From: Candidatus Tumulicola sp.
GTDB taxonomy: Bacteria; Vulcanimicrobiota; Vulcanimicrobiia; Vulcanimicrobiales; Vulcanimicrobiaceae
DNA length: 64,000 nucleotides
Reading direction: 5' to 3'
NCBI GenBank assembly: GCA_036490475.1
Contig: DASXDT010000006.1
Coordinates: forward strand, 1,364,001 to 1,428,000
The position numbers and the translations under genes are program-made. Shown here in pieces: positions 43,626 to 52,944 of the stretch; the stretch's first letter is position 1, and every line of letters begins with the position of its first letter. The notes beneath the pieces are model-generated. The model ran no database searches and was not told where the DNA came from. It saw nothing but the letters and a program-made list of their open reading frames with translations.

Positions 43626-44624
43626 ATGCGCAGTTTTTCAAAGTTAGCGATATTCATTGCTTCCCTAGCGCTCGCAGCTGGTGGATGTAGTTCCGGGAAC
43701 TCCAGTCTGCCCACGACGACAGTGCCGCCGGCTTCAGATCAGGGAAGCCGTCATCAGCAGTCATGGATGCTACGTGGAGCATCGGCTGAAGACTTATTGT
43801 ATATCATGGATCCAGGAACTGGGGGTATCGACGTCTATTCGGACACACCACCCAAGTACAAGCTGGTAGGATTTCTTTCACCTCCGAACGGCTACAATTA
43901 TCTTTGCATCAACCGCGCGCAAGATATTTTTGCTACCGCCGGCTATTCCGTCGTGGAATACAAACACGGTGCGACCTCGCCGCTTCGCATTCTGGGGGGA
44001 CTGCCTTCGGGAGCAAATAGCTGCGCAGTGGACCCGGTGACCGGCACCTTGGCCCTTCCAAACTATAGCCAAGCAGTCACGTTCTTCAAAAAGAACAGTG
44101 GACGACATACAAACATACCTGTCCCAAAACCGTATGCACTTGGCGGTAAATGCGCCTATGACGGGAGCGGAAATCTCTTCGTGGGAGCGCTCATCGGGTC
44201 TCCGTCCGCAACGTTCGCTTTGCTGGAAATTCCTCACAACAGTAAGCAGTTTGTCGAAATTAAGTTAGACGAACCGTTGGATACTGATATTAGTGGTGGA
44301 ATCGTGTGGGACGGGAAGTACCTCGATATTGCTGATTCCAAGCAAGACATCATCTACCAGTTCGCCATCGCGGGAAACGAGGGGTCGCTTAAGGCAAAGA
44401 TCGTTCCGCAAAAGTCGTACGATATAACCGGTTTCTTCGTCGAAGGAACGACGCTCGTCGTTTCCGCTTTTAACACGCCTACTACATCTTTTCCGCGGAC
44501 CGGTGGAATAGTCAACTTCTACGACTATCCTGCGGGAGGCAAGAAGACCGGCGTAATCCGCGGAGTCGGCTATCCTTATGGTGTTGTCGTGAGCCTTGCG
44601 AAAACCAAGGATCCCGGGCGCTGA
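43626..44624 (+). CDS. Beta-propeller lipoprotein (NHL-like), copy F
   Basis: A 332-residue protein with a lipobox-like LAAGGC. Blades are less regular: LLYIMDPGTGGIDVYSD, LCINRAQDIFATAGYSVVEYKHG, CAVDPVTGTLALPNYS, CAYDGSGNLFVGALIG. The strand connector ATSPLRILGGLPSGANS resembles the E subtype. Blade motifs of the last third are weak, so the propeller may be incomplete or diverged. No obvious Shine-Dalgarno lies at the ATG. Confidence 0.75.
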   Translation: MRSFSKLAIFIASLALAAGGCSSGNSSLPTTTVPPASDQGSRHQQSWMLRGASAEDLLYIMDPGTGGIDVYSDTPPKYKLVGFLSPPNGYNYLCINRAQDIFATAGYSVVEYKHGATSPLRILGGLPSGANSCAVDPVTGTLALPNYSQAVTFFKKNSGRHTNIPVPKPYALGGKCAYDGSGNLFVGALIGSPSATFALLEIPHNSKQFVEIKLDEPLDTDISGGIVWDGKYLDIADSKQDIIYQFAIAGNEGSLKAKIVPQKSYDITGFFVEGTTLVVSAFNTPTTSFPRTGGIVNFYDYPAGGKKTGVIRGVGYPYGVVVSLAKTKDPGR

Positions 44625-44670
44625 CTGGGTCTGCGCTGGGATTAGCGGTCGAGCGTAGAACGGTCGCTCC

Positions 44671-46146
44671 ATGAACTGGAGCGTTAGAGTCTTTCTGTTG
44701 CCTGCGCTATTCCTCGGTGCGACTGCGATCGCTGCGGCACAGCCCGCCCCGCTCGTCCACCATCAGGTGTCGTCGAACGCCGCCGCACAGGCGGCCTTCG
44801 ATCGCGGACTACTGGATTATTACGCCTACAATCCCGAGGCGGCGGAGCATGAGTTTTACACTGCGTCCGACCTGGATCCGAAGTCGGCGATGGCGTGGTG
44901 GGGCATCGCGCTGAGCAACGCGCCGAATCTGAACGTTCCGGCCAACGGCGATCGCAATAATCAGGCCCGGGAAGCTATGCTGATGGCAAAGGATCTCGAA
45001 GCCACCGCCACCCCGGAAGACCGAATGCTGATCGACGCGGCCGCGCTTCGCTTCGCTCCGAAGACGAAGCTCGCTCCGTCGGCATTGTTGATTGGGTACC
45101 GCGATGCGTTGGCAAAAGTAGCGAAGGCGTATCCGGACGATCCGGACGTAGCTGCATTGTATGCCGAAGCAGCGTTGTATGTCGCGGCCGGCGATCGGCC
45201 CGGCGACGTCGATACGTGGGCGGCGCCTAAGATGGCGGCCTACGAGGGAAAGTTCGCCGCGTTACTGCCGCTGTTTCAGGCAGATCTCGCGAAGTTTCCG
45301 AACAACCCCGGCTTGTTGCACTTTTACATTCACACGGCGCAGTTTGCCGCCGATTCGAAGGCAGCCGTCGGCGCCGCGACAACCCTCGCAAGCTTCGGCC
45401 TCCCGTCGGAAGATTCGCACTTGACGCATATGCCGGGACACACGTTCTTCGACACCGGCATGTACACGCAAGCCCTCGACGTCGGCCAACGTTCCGTCGC
45501 GATGGATTACGCCGACTTCGATTGCTGTCATCCGGGATACTATAGCGGTCCGCGTTACTATCACTCGCACAACGTCGAGTTCTTGATCTACGCGCTGATT
45601 CAAAACGGTCGCGCGGCAGATACCGTGGCCGTCGCGCAGCGCGCGAACGATCCGGATTTGCTGGTACCGGCACTGATAGCGGCCGGCGATTGGAACGCGA
45701 TTCTCGCGCTTCCATATGTGAAGGCCAACGGGCGGGTGATGACGTTTGCTCGAGCCCTTGCGTTGGCGAAGCTCGGCAAGGTGGCTGAAGCCCAAGCGGC
45801 AGTCGGTAAAATGCCGGTGGTACCCAAGTCGGAGCCTTCTCGATATGGGATCGCAACGGCAATGCGTTCGATAGTTCAGGCTCAGATTGCAATCGACTTG
45901 CACAAGAATGCCGCGGCGCTATTACTGCTCGAGGCCGCCTCGACCGATGCGGCGCGCGCGGATCGCCTACAGGGAGTTACCGAGATGCCAACGCTGTATT
46001 ACTATTCTCCGCACTTGGCGCTCGCTGATCTCGCGATGAAAATGAACAACATCGACGTCGCCCGCGCCGCACTCAACGTCGAGCTTCAGGAAAGCCCCAA
46101 GTCGCCGGCCGCAACCGCAGCGTTGGCAAAACTGAACGGAGCATGA
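44671..46146 (+). CDS. Exported TPR-repeat protein
   Basis: A 491-residue protein with a signal peptide (LPALFLGATAIAAAQ). It is all helical with TPR units: AAFDRGLLDYYAYNPEAAEHEFYTASDLDPKSAMAWWG, a central SHLTHMPGHTFFDTGMYTQALDVG, then YYHSHNVEFLIYALIQNGRAADTVAVAQRA. The HMPxH and HNxxF patterns are typical of a widespread bacterial TPR family of unknown role. It may bind protein partners in the periplasm. No enzymatic motif is seen. Confidence 0.8.
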   Translation: MNWSVRVFLLPALFLGATAIAAAQPAPLVHHQVSSNAAAQAAFDRGLLDYYAYNPEAAEHEFYTASDLDPKSAMAWWGIALSNAPNLNVPANGDRNNQAREAMLMAKDLEATATPEDRMLIDAAALRFAPKTKLAPSALLIGYRDALAKVAKAYPDDPDVAALYAEAALYVAAGDRPGDVDTWAAPKMAAYEGKFAALLPLFQADLAKFPNNPGLLHFYIHTAQFAADSKAAVGAATTLASFGLPSEDSHLTHMPGHTFFDTGMYTQALDVGQRSVAMDYADFDCCHPGYYSGPRYYHSHNVEFLIYALIQNGRAADTVAVAQRANDPDLLVPALIAAGDWNAILALPYVKANGRVMTFARALALAKLGKVAEAQAAVGKMPVVPKSEPSRYGIATAMRSIVQAQIAIDLHKNAAALLLLEAASTDAARADRLQGVTEMPTLYYYSPHLALADLAMKMNNIDVARAALNVELQESPKSPAATAALAKLNGA

Positions 46147-46189
46147 TAAGCTAGCCCTGTAGGGCGAGTCAGCCTCAGTTGGGGGTTTC

Positions 46190-46831
46190 ATGACTGTATT
46201 GATCGGTGTAATGGTCATTTGCGCCGTAACCGGCATCGTCTTGGCGATCTTGGTCGGCAGACTCGGTTCGGCCCTCACACAGCCCGGCCAATCTGGCATG
46301 CAAGCCCTAAGCTTCGAGTTTGCGGGTCTTAAAATATCGGCAGGCACAACGCTTGTCAGCCTGTATCTGCTCTGCGCTGCATGTATCTTGGTCGTTCCGC
46401 TCTACATCCTGTATCAGGACGGACCGTTGAAAGACCAGCAGGTTATTCTAACCGGCTCGTTTGCGCAGGCAAATCCGCTCTGCGTCCACCCGGAAGAGAT
46501 CGTCGTTGCCAACAGACGCTTCTTTATTCCGATCCATCTCGCCTTACAAGACCAGCACTTTTTGGTGCAAGCTTCGGATAACAGTTTTCTGTCGGAAAAT
46601 ATCGATGTTACGACGGTTCCGCAAAATTCGCAGCTTACCGTGCGTGCCAACGGCGAGACCATTTATAGCGGAGGCTATACGAGCGGAAATTCGATCGATA
46701 TCCAAAACCCCATCGCTCTTATCGATTCGAAAAGTGTCGCCAAGCTCGTCGATCAGCCGCAGACCGGCGGCGTCTCGCAGGCATTATCAAATGTGCAAGC
46801 GCCGCCTGGCTTAGAAACGGCCGCACATTGA
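46190..46831 (+). CDS. Membrane protein with two segments and a beta-rich tail
   Basis: A 213-residue protein. Hydrophobic segments are at residues 3-25 (VLIGVMVICAVTGIVLAILVG) and about 55-75 (VSLYLLCAACILVVPLYILY). The rest appears extracytoplasmic, with FFIPIHLALQDQHFLVQASDNSFLS. GGGGG lies 5 bases before the ATG. Family unknown. It overlaps the next gene by TTGA. Confidence 0.65.
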   Translation: MTVLIGVMVICAVTGIVLAILVGRLGSALTQPGQSGMQALSFEFAGLKISAGTTLVSLYLLCAACILVVPLYILYQDGPLKDQQVILTGSFAQANPLCVHPEEIVVANRRFFIPIHLALQDQHFLVQASDNSFLSENIDVTTVPQNSQLTVRANGETIYSGGYTSGNSIDIQNPIALIDSKSVAKLVDQPQTGGVSQALSNVQAPPGLETAAH

Positions 46832-47205
46832 AACGGCGAATCATCGTGCGCATGCGAGCATCGTATATGTTGGTAGTTGCCTTCGCAATGTTCCTCGCGC
46901 TGAGCGCCTTGGCTCAAGCTGAAACGTTGTCATTTTTCGGGCAAGCATTTTCAACCAGCGGTTCCGCGGTGACCGGCCTCAAGGCCTACCTCTATGGCGA
47001 AACAGGATCCAAGTGGTTCGGTCCGTCCATCAGCGATTCAAACGGACGTTTTTCGTTCTTCGGCCTCGCAAGTGGAAAATATCTACTTCGGATCTACGTA
47101 AACGGCAACAAGAGCCCGGCATTTCAACAAGAAGTGAGCGTTCCCGGGAAAATCAGTCTCCACATCAGTCCCGACAAACTTGAACCCAGTGGCGTACAAC
47201 ACTGA
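46828..47205 (+). CDS. Exported protein with a carboxypeptidase-regulatory-like beta domain
   Basis: A 125-residue protein from TTG 46828 (overlapping the previous stop as TTGA); an ATG at 46852 would give a shorter signal. A signal peptide (MLVVAFAMFLALSALAQA) is followed by a beta-sandwich with SDSNGRFSFFGLASGKYLLRIYVNG, the hallmark of CarboxypepD_reg/Cna-B-like domains. It may be a surface or periplasmic module. Coupled translation with the membrane protein upstream suggests a pair acting together. Confidence 0.65.
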   Translation: MKRRIIVRMRASYMLVVAFAMFLALSALAQAETLSFFGQAFSTSGSAVTGLKAYLYGETGSKWFGPSISDSNGRFSFFGLASGKYLLRIYVNGNKSPAFQQEVSVPGKISLHISPDKLEPSGVQH

Positions 47206-47220
47206 ACTGATTAGCATCAC

Positions 47221-48522
47221 ATGACGCCGCAAGCGCCATTTTTCGTGTTGGCGCCGGTCCGTCCCGATGCCGTCGACGATCTGCTCGCCCTGCTGGAAAC
47301 GATGAACCTCGAACCTGGCCGTGCGAATCCACACGACCCGCTCGTTCCGTTTGCCGACTTCGAGCGGCTGCACTTTGCACGCTTTTGCATTGTTCGCGAC
47401 GACACCGTCGGCGACGTCGCCGTTTACGGTATGACGCCCGAGGTCTATCCGCCGTACCTGGCATTCGTTGGCGACGTCGACGGCGGCGAAGAAGCGTTTC
47501 TTCGCGAATTGGTGGAGCGCGCGACACCAGGCCTAGTGAAAATCTTTTCGCACTGCGAGAACTTCGACGGCACAACCAGCCTCTTCGAATGGATGAAGTC
47601 CCATGCGGCTCCTTCGTCGGCGTGGTATGCCAACTGGAAGGGGCGTACGATGCTGCAGATTCGAGAAGAAGCGGCATTACGCATGGCGATGGAGCGATAT
47701 CTCGATGAAAATGCGGACTCCGTCGCGCCCGCCACACCGCTCGAGCTGCACGCGATGTTGCGGCGGTATGTCAGCGACGAAATTGCTGCCGCCCGCTTAA
47801 CGATGACGCCGGAACCGCCAACGCATTTTGGCTGGTGGCTTTCGAATGCCGTCGCCGCCGTGTTACCGATCCTCATCGCCATCGTGCTTTCGCCGGTTCT
47901 TGCGGTGCTGGCGGTCGTGCTGCTGGTGCTCGTGCGAATCCGCGAAACGACCGATCCGGTGATCTGCCCGCAAGTAGATCCGGCGCACCGCGCGACCATC
48001 GCCGTAACGGAAGATCGCGACGTCACCAACGCATTTTGTGCCGTCGGGCCGGTCAAGCCCGGAATGGTTCGCCGCATCGCGAGCGTTGCCGGTTTTTTCA
48101 TGTTAAACTACGCTTCGCGGCACGTCTTCACGCGAGGCCGCCTCGGGCGCGTTCGAACGATTCACTTCGCGCGCTGGGTGTGGCTCGATAATAAGCGCCG
48201 GCAAGCCTTTATGAGTAACTACGATGGAAGTCTCGAAAGCTACATGGACGATTTTATCAACAAAGCGGGATTCGGTCTCAACTTCGTCTTCAGCAACGGA
48301 ATCGGCTATCCCAAGACGCGCTGGCTCGTTGCTGACGGATGTAAGGACGAGCAGAAGTTCAAGAATCTCCTCTACAGGCATCAGTGCTACACGCAGGTTT
48401 GGTACAACGGTCATTCCGGATTAACGACCGTAGACTTACAGCGCAACGCCGAAATTCGCGCGGGTCTAGAAGCGCCTGCCCTTACCGCCGCGCAAGCTCG
48501 ACAATGGGTCGCGTTGCTATGA
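47221..48522 (+). CDS. Unknown membrane-anchored protein, first gene of the DyP operon
   Basis: A 433-residue protein. The N-terminal ~200 residues are soluble, then a hydrophobic stretch (AVAAVLPILIAIVLSPVLAVLAVVLLVLV, about 205-235), then a C-terminal domain with RRIASVAGFFMLNYASRHVFTRGRL and SNYDGSLESYMDDFINKAGF. YDGSxxxYxDDFI is a striking conserved-looking motif also present in proteins next to DyP peroxidases, as far as I recall. Its stop overlaps the peroxidase ATG (ATGA), so it probably works with the peroxidase. No known catalytic residue. Confidence 0.65.
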   Translation: MTPQAPFFVLAPVRPDAVDDLLALLETMNLEPGRANPHDPLVPFADFERLHFARFCIVRDDTVGDVAVYGMTPEVYPPYLAFVGDVDGGEEAFLRELVERATPGLVKIFSHCENFDGTTSLFEWMKSHAAPSSAWYANWKGRTMLQIREEAALRMAMERYLDENADSVAPATPLELHAMLRRYVSDEIAAARLTMTPEPPTHFGWWLSNAVAAVLPILIAIVLSPVLAVLAVVLLVLVRIRETTDPVICPQVDPAHRATIAVTEDRDVTNAFCAVGPVKPGMVRRIASVAGFFMLNYASRHVFTRGRLGRVRTIHFARWVWLDNKRRQAFMSNYDGSLESYMDDFINKAGFGLNFVFSNGIGYPKTRWLVADGCKDEQKFKNLLYRHQCYTQVWYNGHSGLTTVDLQRNAEIRAGLEAPALTAAQARQWVALL

Positions 48523-49957
48523 ATTCGCACGTCGAAGGCGTCGACTTCGCCGACATTCAAGGCATCGTGCGGTTCGCTCACGGGCACTTAAAAGGCGCGT
48601 CGTACCTCTTGTTAACAGTGAAGGACGCACAGTCGGCGCGCGCGTGGCTGCGCGACGCTCCGATCACCGACGCCGTCGAGACGTCGCCGCTTGCATCGAG
48701 CGCAATGCACGTAGCCTTCACCGCGTCCGGACTTCGCGCGATCGGCGTGCCGGAGGCCGCGGTCGCACAATTTTCGCCGGAATTTCTCTCCGGTGTCGCC
48801 GGCGAGGATAACCGGTCGCGCCGCCTCGGCGACGTCGCTGCCAATGCGCCGCACTATTGGACCTGGGGAACCTTCGATCGCGAGCCGCACGTCCTCGTAG
48901 CGTTGTTTGCTGCGCCGGAAGCGCTCGATGCGTTTTTGGAAAAAGTGGGACGCCGCTGTGGGATCGAGCGTTCGAGTCGATCGCCGAGCTGAGCACATCG
49001 GATCTCCACGGCTTCGAGCAGTTTGGTTTTACCGACGGAATCAGCCAGCCGCAAATCGACTGGCAACAGCAGCGCGAGTTGCGCGGCGATAAACCGGCTT
49101 ACGGCAACCTCATTGCGCTCGGGGAAGTGTTGCTCGGGTATCGCAACGAGTACGATCGTTACACCGATCGCCCGCTCTTGAGCAGCGGTGGCGTCAACGA
49201 TCTGCTGCCGCCGGCCGAAGACGATGCGTCGAAGCGCGATCTCGGCCGCAACGGAACCTATCTGGTCCTACGCGATCTCCTTCAAGACGTACGCGCGTTT
49301 TGGTCGTTTGCCAAGACCGAAACCATCGCTAGTGCGTTTGTCGGGCGCACGCCAAAAGGCGACCCGTTGGTGCAGGCAGGCACCGATCAAAACGATTTCA
49401 CGTTCGCACAGGATCCCGACGGAACGCGCTGTCCGTTCGGCGCGCACATTCGCCGCGCCAATCCGCGCAACGGAGACTTTCCCTCCGTTCCGACCGGCCC
49501 AATCGCGACGTTGCTCGCGATGCTTGGATTTGGAAAGCAACGCTTTCACGACGATATCACGTCGTCGGTGCGCTTTCATCGGATCGTGCGCCGCGGTCGC
49601 GAGTACGGCCCGCCGCTCGCGTCCGCGGACGCAACGTTGCCGGCGCCGCCGGACGATCCGGCGCGCGGTTTGCGTTTCGTCTGTCTCAACGCGAACATCG
49701 GCCGTCAATTCGAATTCCTACAGAGCGCGTGGTTCGCAAGCTCGAAGTTCAACGGGCTGGCCGGCGAGTCCGATCCGCTATTGGGTAATCGCGAACCAGG
49801 CCCGAATGGGGAATCGACCGATGCGTTCGTGATGAACCGCGCGGATGCGGCGCCGGCGCGGCTAACCGGCGTACCGCAGTTCGTCACCGTCACGGGGGGC
49901 GCGTATTTCTTTCTGCCAGGCCTGAGCGCGCTGCGCTACATTAGCCAATCCGCATGA
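48519..49957 (+). pseudogene. DyP-type heme peroxidase, single-base frameshift
   Basis: Dye-decolorizing peroxidases oxidise phenolics and dyes with heme and H2O2. The N-terminal frame (from ATG 48519) reads VDFADIQGIVRFAHGHLKGASY. The C-terminal frame has the GxxDG motif in FGFTDGISQP and the heme-ligand region in GAHIRRANPR. The frames join as EKVGRRLWDRAFESIAEL if one base is added near 48951-48958, giving 479 residues, the length typical of this class. No Tat signal or encapsulin-targeting tail is visible. The key residues are intact, so an assembly indel is as likely as real loss. Confidence 0.85.
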
Positions 49958-49997
49958 GGTTCGACTAGCCCGCATTATAAGAAAGGATCCTTGACGA

Positions 49998-51491
49998 ATG
50001 CCGTCCGTCGTTCTAGTTCATGGATACAGCGAAACATCGCTTGGTGCGTACCAGCATATTCCCGAGCTTCTGAGCGCCGCCGGATTCGATACCATCGTGT
50101 TGTCGGCATTCGATTCGCTCGACGATTTCGTAACGATCGACGACCTCGCGGGAGCGCTCGAGATGCGCGTCGCCGACCTCGAAGCAACAGGGTTCGACGT
50201 TCGGAGCGCGGCGTTCGTCTGCCATTCCACCGGGGCGCTCGTCGTGCGGCGCTGGATCTTGAATCGCCGCGCCGCCGCCGCAACGCCGGACGTGGCGGTG
50301 CTGCCGCAACGAATCGTCACCATGGCCGGAGCGAACCACGGATCGAGCCTTGCGGAGATCGGTAAAACGCCGATCGGCTATCTGCAGAAGCTGCTCTTCA
50401 GTCACGTGCTTTCGGTCGGCAAAGGCGTGCTCACCGATCTGGAATACGGCAGTGACTTTCTCTGGCGCCTCAACGATGAGTGGCTGACCGCCTGGAACGA
50501 CGCGCAGCATCCGCTGCATGCGCAGATGCTGGCCTTCAGTCTGGGCGGCGACTGCATCGGCAACGATAAAGCGATGAAACTCTTTTGGGCAACGTGCGAG
50601 AGCGGAAGCGATAACACGGTGCGTATCAGCGGAGCGAATTTAAACTACACGTTCTTGGATGCGGACCCCAGTGTGAATCCGCCGAAGATCCAGCCGCGCT
50701 TTCTTAATCGACTCGTTCCGCATCTGATTCTGCATCGTTATTCGCACTTCGATAGCGACACCGGGGTTCTTCACGCGACCGCCGCGGGCGACGTAGCGTT
50801 TACGGCGCTGTTGACCGCACTGCAAACGGTCGCAGCCGATTACGATGACCTGGCGCAGCGATGGGCGGCACGTAACCTGGCGTGGACGAACGGCAATCCA
50901 AACGATGCGAATTCGACCGTGGTTTTTGGATTGAAGGATCAGGTCGGCCGCCCGATCGCCGACTGCATGATCGCCTTTTGGGACGAGCAAGACATTCAAG
51001 GCGATCCGCGCAACGTAACGTTGGCGCCGTCACAGCCGGCGGGCGCCGAGTTCGTGGCACCGGCAGCGGAAACCGCGGCCGAGGCGGCGACGCGTCAGCA
51101 AGTGATCGATGCGTCGCTCAGTTCGTCGGACGCAATTCTCGATCACTCGCCGATTCACAACGACGTCGCCGTCGGATCGTATTCGTTTTACCTCAACTAT
51201 CCGAAGTGGTGTGGCCCCGATGGTCAACGCCATCACGCGGTCTACATCGAGGCGGTCAGCGAGAGCCAGTATATCGATTACAAGGCGACCATCTATCGGC
51301 CGTCGGTCGACATCAACCGCCTCATCCAGGCGAATCAGTTTACCTATGTGCGCGTGACGCTCAGTCGCGACTCCGACAACGAGTATGCGATGTACAAGTG
51401 GGATCCGGCCCTCGATGCCGCGGCGCGCAAAGCTGCCGTGTGGCGTCCGTTTCCGACGCTCCCCTCGGGGGTGCCGCGCCGGCCCACCTAA
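49998..51491 (+). CDS. Lipase/esterase-like alpha/beta hydrolase (PGAP1-like)
   Basis: A 497-residue protein. The N-terminal hydrolase has the oxyanion block VVLVHGYSETSLGAY and the nucleophile elbow FVCHSTGALVVRRW, then TMAGANHGSSLAEIGKTP, as in lipase/PGAP1-type hydrolases. A histidine near HRYSHFDSDTGVLHA could complete the triad. The C-terminal 200 residues form a separate beta-rich part (STVVFGLKDQVGRPIADCMIAFWDEQD). No signal peptide. It follows the DyP gene after 40 bases; the three genes may act in one oxidation-hydrolysis pathway. Confidence 0.8.
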   Translation: MPSVVLVHGYSETSLGAYQHIPELLSAAGFDTIVLSAFDSLDDFVTIDDLAGALEMRVADLEATGFDVRSAAFVCHSTGALVVRRWILNRRAAAATPDVAVLPQRIVTMAGANHGSSLAEIGKTPIGYLQKLLFSHVLSVGKGVLTDLEYGSDFLWRLNDEWLTAWNDAQHPLHAQMLAFSLGGDCIGNDKAMKLFWATCESGSDNTVRISGANLNYTFLDADPSVNPPKIQPRFLNRLVPHLILHRYSHFDSDTGVLHATAAGDVAFTALLTALQTVAADYDDLAQRWAARNLAWTNGNPNDANSTVVFGLKDQVGRPIADCMIAFWDEQDIQGDPRNVTLAPSQPAGAEFVAPAAETAAEAATRQQVIDASLSSSDAILDHSPIHNDVAVGSYSFYLNYPKWCGPDGQRHHAVYIEAVSESQYIDYKATIYRPSVDINRLIQANQFTYVRVTLSRDSDNEYAMYKWDPALDAAARKAAVWRPFPTLPSGVPRRPT

Positions 51492-51580
51492 AGGTCGGCG
51501 TCCTTACGAAAGATGCGCAACGGATGTCGGCCGATGGGCATTCGTGAATCGCCGAAATCCAAAAATAGCAAATTGCGCGC

Positions 51581-52591
51581 TTAGGGGTGTCCTAACGTGC
51601 GATTGAGGAACGTTCGAACGTACCACAGCGCGATGCGGTCGTGAAAGCCGGTGGGAACTTCTTCGAAGGCGTGATCGGCCCACGGCAGCTCGATATAGGT
51701 GACGCTGACGCCATCGCTCCGCAATGTGTCGCGCAAGTAGCGCTCGCCGCGAACGGAGGCGATGTGATCTCGCGCACCCGCGATCATGAGGATTGGCGGC
51801 ATACCCGAATGCACGATATATCGCGGCGACGCACTGCGATAACACGCGGGCTGTTGCTCCGGAGTTCCTCCGCACAGATCGAGTAGAACGTGGCGGATGT
51901 CGATCACATCCGGCTGGGACGGTTGCTCGTACGCGATCCGAAGATCCACCGGGCTTTCATACGTGATTGCGGCGCTGATGCGATGCGGGCGCAGAGCCGC
52001 CGCTATGATCGCTAACTGCGCGCCGGACGAATGTCCGAGCACCGCGATGCGTCCCGCCGGCAGTGTATCGATCTCGTGAAGAATCGCTTCGCGTTGCGCC
52101 GGCCATCGCGCGCCAGGCGCGTGCGGATAATCGAGCGCAATGACCCGATAGCCCCAGGATTCGATAATCGCGTCGAACTGTGCGTCGTGCCGCGGCGAAC
52201 CATGTTCCCACGCGCCTCCGTAGATGTCGAGCACGGTCGGTGCTCCCGGCTTAGCGGTGGATTCACTCGCGCTACCGGATGGCGAGAGAAACGCTGCCAA
52301 CGGAACGTGCGGTCCCCTGAGCAGATACGCGATCGGAGGGTCGAGGCTACACAACATTGCCGCAAGCGATATGATGACCGCTGCCGGTCGCGTCGCGTCA
52401 CGTGATCGTAGCGCCAAGAACAGGACGATCGCGCTGAAGACGGTCAAGACCGGCCACAACTCGGTGCCCGCGACCGTCAGAATGAATAACGGGAGGATCG
52501 GGCCTGGAATCGCGATCCAAATTGCCAGGAAAAATACGGCTAACGCGAGCGCAAACGGCACGAAGCGAAGCACGCTCGAATTTTTGCGCAT
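51581..52591 (-). CDS. Membrane-anchored alpha/beta hydrolase (carboxylesterase type)
   Basis: A 336-residue protein starting MRKNSSVLRFVPFALALAV. Three hydrophobic segments in the first 100 residues are followed by a catalytic domain: IYGGAWEHGS (an HGGxW-like oxyanion loop with Tyr), nucleophile GHSSGAQLAI, acid in GARDHIASV and His in WADHAFEEV. It resembles BD-FAE/hormone-sensitive-lipase-like esterases. Substrate unknown. A longer reading from 52627 lacks support. Confidence 0.8.
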   Translation of the reverse strand: MRKNSSVLRFVPFALALAVFFLAIWIAIPGPILPLFILTVAGTELWPVLTVFSAIVLFLALRSRDATRPAAVIISLAAMLCSLDPPIAYLLRGPHVPLAAFLSPSGSASESTAKPGAPTVLDIYGGAWEHGSPRHDAQFDAIIESWGYRVIALDYPHAPGARWPAQREAILHEIDTLPAGRIAVLGHSSGAQLAIIAAALRPHRISAAITYESPVDLRIAYEQPSQPDVIDIRHVLLDLCGGTPEQQPACYRSASPRYIVHSGMPPILMIAGARDHIASVRGERYLRDTLRSDGVSVTYIELPWADHAFEEVPTGFHDRIALWYVRTFLNRTLGHP

Positions 52592-52653
52592 GAAGTGCGA
52601 TATGCTACCATGCCGGTCTGCAGCCACCTGTCGCGAAGGGCTGCCTGACCGCC

Positions 52654-52944
52654 TCAGACCCGGAGGCGCAACGTCTCACCCGGCGCGGTAATCAACACTA
52701 CTCCGTGCGTAGGATGGGCCGCGACGTACAGATGCAAGTCGACGTATGAGGTTCCACTTGCTGCGATCGTCACCGGTACATGGCCAACCGCACAAAGGCG
52801 GGCGCTGCAGAACGTCGCCGTCCAACCGGGCGGAGGCTGCGCCGCAACGGTAACGGACGATCCGGCGGGCCCGGACACCGCCACCCGATAGGCGTGCATT
52901 CCACCCACCGGCGCCAGCGTAGCCGCGAGAACGAGCGCGATCAT
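52654..52944 (-). CDS. Small exported protein downstream of thioredoxin
   Basis: A 96-residue protein starting MIALVLAATLAPVGG, a signal segment. The rest is beta-rich with two Cys in FCSARLCAVG, a possible disulfide, and Thr/Ala/Val repeats. Its ATG overlaps the TGA that would end the full-length thioredoxin (ATGA), so the two were coupled. It could be a substrate or partner of that thioredoxin. Family unknown. Confidence 0.6.
   Translation of the reverse strand: MIALVLAATLAPVGGMHAYRVAVSGPAGSSVTVAAQPPPGWTATFCSARLCAVGHVPVTIAASGTSYVDLHLYVAAHPTHGVVLITAPGETLRLRV

Noticed and set aside
46852-47205. Alternative start of the secreted beta-domain protein at ATG 46852
   Set aside because: Not excluded, but the TTG at 46828 gives a TTGA overlap with the upstream stop and a plausible signal peptide with a basic n-region; kept as a note only.
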